Assembly (NCBI GenBank): GCA_021802375.1
Contig: JAKAAL010000337.1
Span: 1 to 5,626 of the forward strand
Length of the DNA: 5,626 nucleotides
Source of the DNA: Bacillota bacterium
Lineage (GTDB): Bacteria; Bacillota_E; Sulfobacillia; Sulfobacillales; Sulfobacillaceae
Reading direction: 5' to 3'
Shown here: positions 5,103-5,626 of the stretch, piece after piece
Numbering within the stretch: position 1 is the stretch's first letter
How the letters are laid out: each line of letters begins with the position of its first letter
The notes under the pieces: model-generated
Databases searched by the model: none
What the model was told of the DNA's origin: nothing
Seen by the model: the letters and a program-made list of their open reading frames with translations, nothing else
Program-made: the position numbers and the translations under genes

Positions 5103-5626
5103 ATGGACGTCTTGGACAAAATCGTAAACCTAATTCTGCAAGATCCTTTTTTAACGGCCGCGGAGATCGCGCGCAGGCTTGGTTATGCGGAGGAGAAGAC
5201 TATTTATTACTGGATTGAGAAGGCCCATTATCCAGGCTTGGTGGCATTCAAACGCGCGGTGCTCGCAGGTCAATATCGGCCCTCGAGCGCCTCTGCCCGG
5301 GAGAACGCACCCCACTATGGCACGATCCCCATCATCAGTGGGTTTTCCCGCGAGGGCACCGCGTTAGTCACCAATTCGCGCTATCGAGCCAGTGTGCCCT
5401 CAGCGGATGTGCGGTTCGCCTGGCAATACCAAGGGCCCAACGATTGGATTGTTATGGCAGGTGATTGGTTGCTTCTATCCTTGGTCGAATTAGCGCATGG
5501 ACCGTTGAAAGCTTGGTGCCTTGCCTTCGACAAAGAAGGATCCCCGGTCGTTCGGGTGCTTCTTCCCTCTGCCTCGGGGGAACCACCGCGGCTGGTCGTG
5601 CCCCAGTCATACGAAACTGATGCGAC
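5103..5626 (+). CDS. Helix-turn-helix protein with a degenerate LexA/S24-like C-terminal domain (3' end outside window)
   Basis: 174 residues are visible with no stop before the window edge. Residues about 17-47 (LTAAEIARRLGY, then TIYYWIEKA) look like a DNA-binding helix-turn-helix. After a short linker, residues about 75-170 follow the order of a LexA/UmuD S24 domain: IPIISGFSREGTAL where LexA has its cleavage loop, YRASVPSAD like the Y-x-P-V-P segment, QYQGPND where the catalytic GDSM would lie, MAGDWLLLS like DGDLVLV, and SPVVRVLL where the catalytic Lys strand would lie. The Ala-Gly cleavage pair, the Ser and the Lys all appear replaced (Glu-Gly, Asn, Arg). It would thus be a non-cleaving regulator using the fold for sensing or dimerisation. 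The alignment is by eye; the HTH is fairly secure, the S24 relation is moderate. It is divergent from spoVS and follows AGGAGG by seven bases. Confidence 0.75.
   Translation, partial: MDVLDKIVNLILQDPFLTAAEIARRLGYAEEKTIYYWIEKAHYPGLVAFKRAVLAGQYRPSSASARENAPHYGTIPIISGFSREGTALVTNSRYRASVPSADVRFAWQYQGPNDWIVMAGDWLLLSLVELAHGPLKAWCLAFDKEGSPVVRVLLPSASGEPPRLVVPQSYETDA

Overview
The window looks like chromosomal DNA from a spore-forming member of the Bacillota with moderate to fairly high GC. The evidence is a clear SpoVS protein, an SMC of the bacterial condensin type followed directly by ftsY (an arrangement typical of this phylum), strong AGGAGG-type ribosome binding sites, and GTG and TTG starts. A thermophilic or acidophilic lineage such as the Sulfobacillus group is possible, but this is an impression and not something the sequence proves.

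Layout: everything from the left end to about 4907 is read on the minus strand, in the order spoVS (4617-4907), smc (1088-4484), ftsY (138-1073). After these, at 84-112, comes a well-formed minus-strand promoter for a gene that starts just beyond the left edge; its ribosome binding site is visible at 7-11. On the plus strand, divergent from spoVS, a gene starts at 5103 and runs off the right edge. It encodes a helix-turn-helix protein whose second half resembles the LexA/UmuD (S24) peptidase fold but lacks the expected catalytic residues.

smc and ftsY form a tight pair: ftsY begins 14 bases after the smc stop, with its AGGAGG placed directly behind that stop. A near-consensus housekeeping promoter (TTGGCA-17-TATACT, 4599-4627) overlaps the 3' end of spoVS and would drive smc-ftsY from a leader of about 108 bases carrying a perfect 12-base tandem duplication. 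spoVS has a possible sigma-H-type promoter of its own. No convincing terminator is seen between spoVS and smc or after ftsY.

smc is interrupted as written: a run of nine G (coding sense, 2884-2892) is one base too long, and with eight G the hinge reads through in register to give a normal SMC of 1131 residues. This is either a homopolymer error or a real indel.

The parts most worth a second look are the spoVS/S24-like divergent region (4908-5102), which is dense in repeats and dyads, the degenerate S24-like regulator itself, and the G9 tract in smc. The biological themes are chromosome organisation (SMC), membrane protein targeting (FtsY) and sporulation (SpoVS). I see no mobile element, CRISPR array, rRNA or tRNA.
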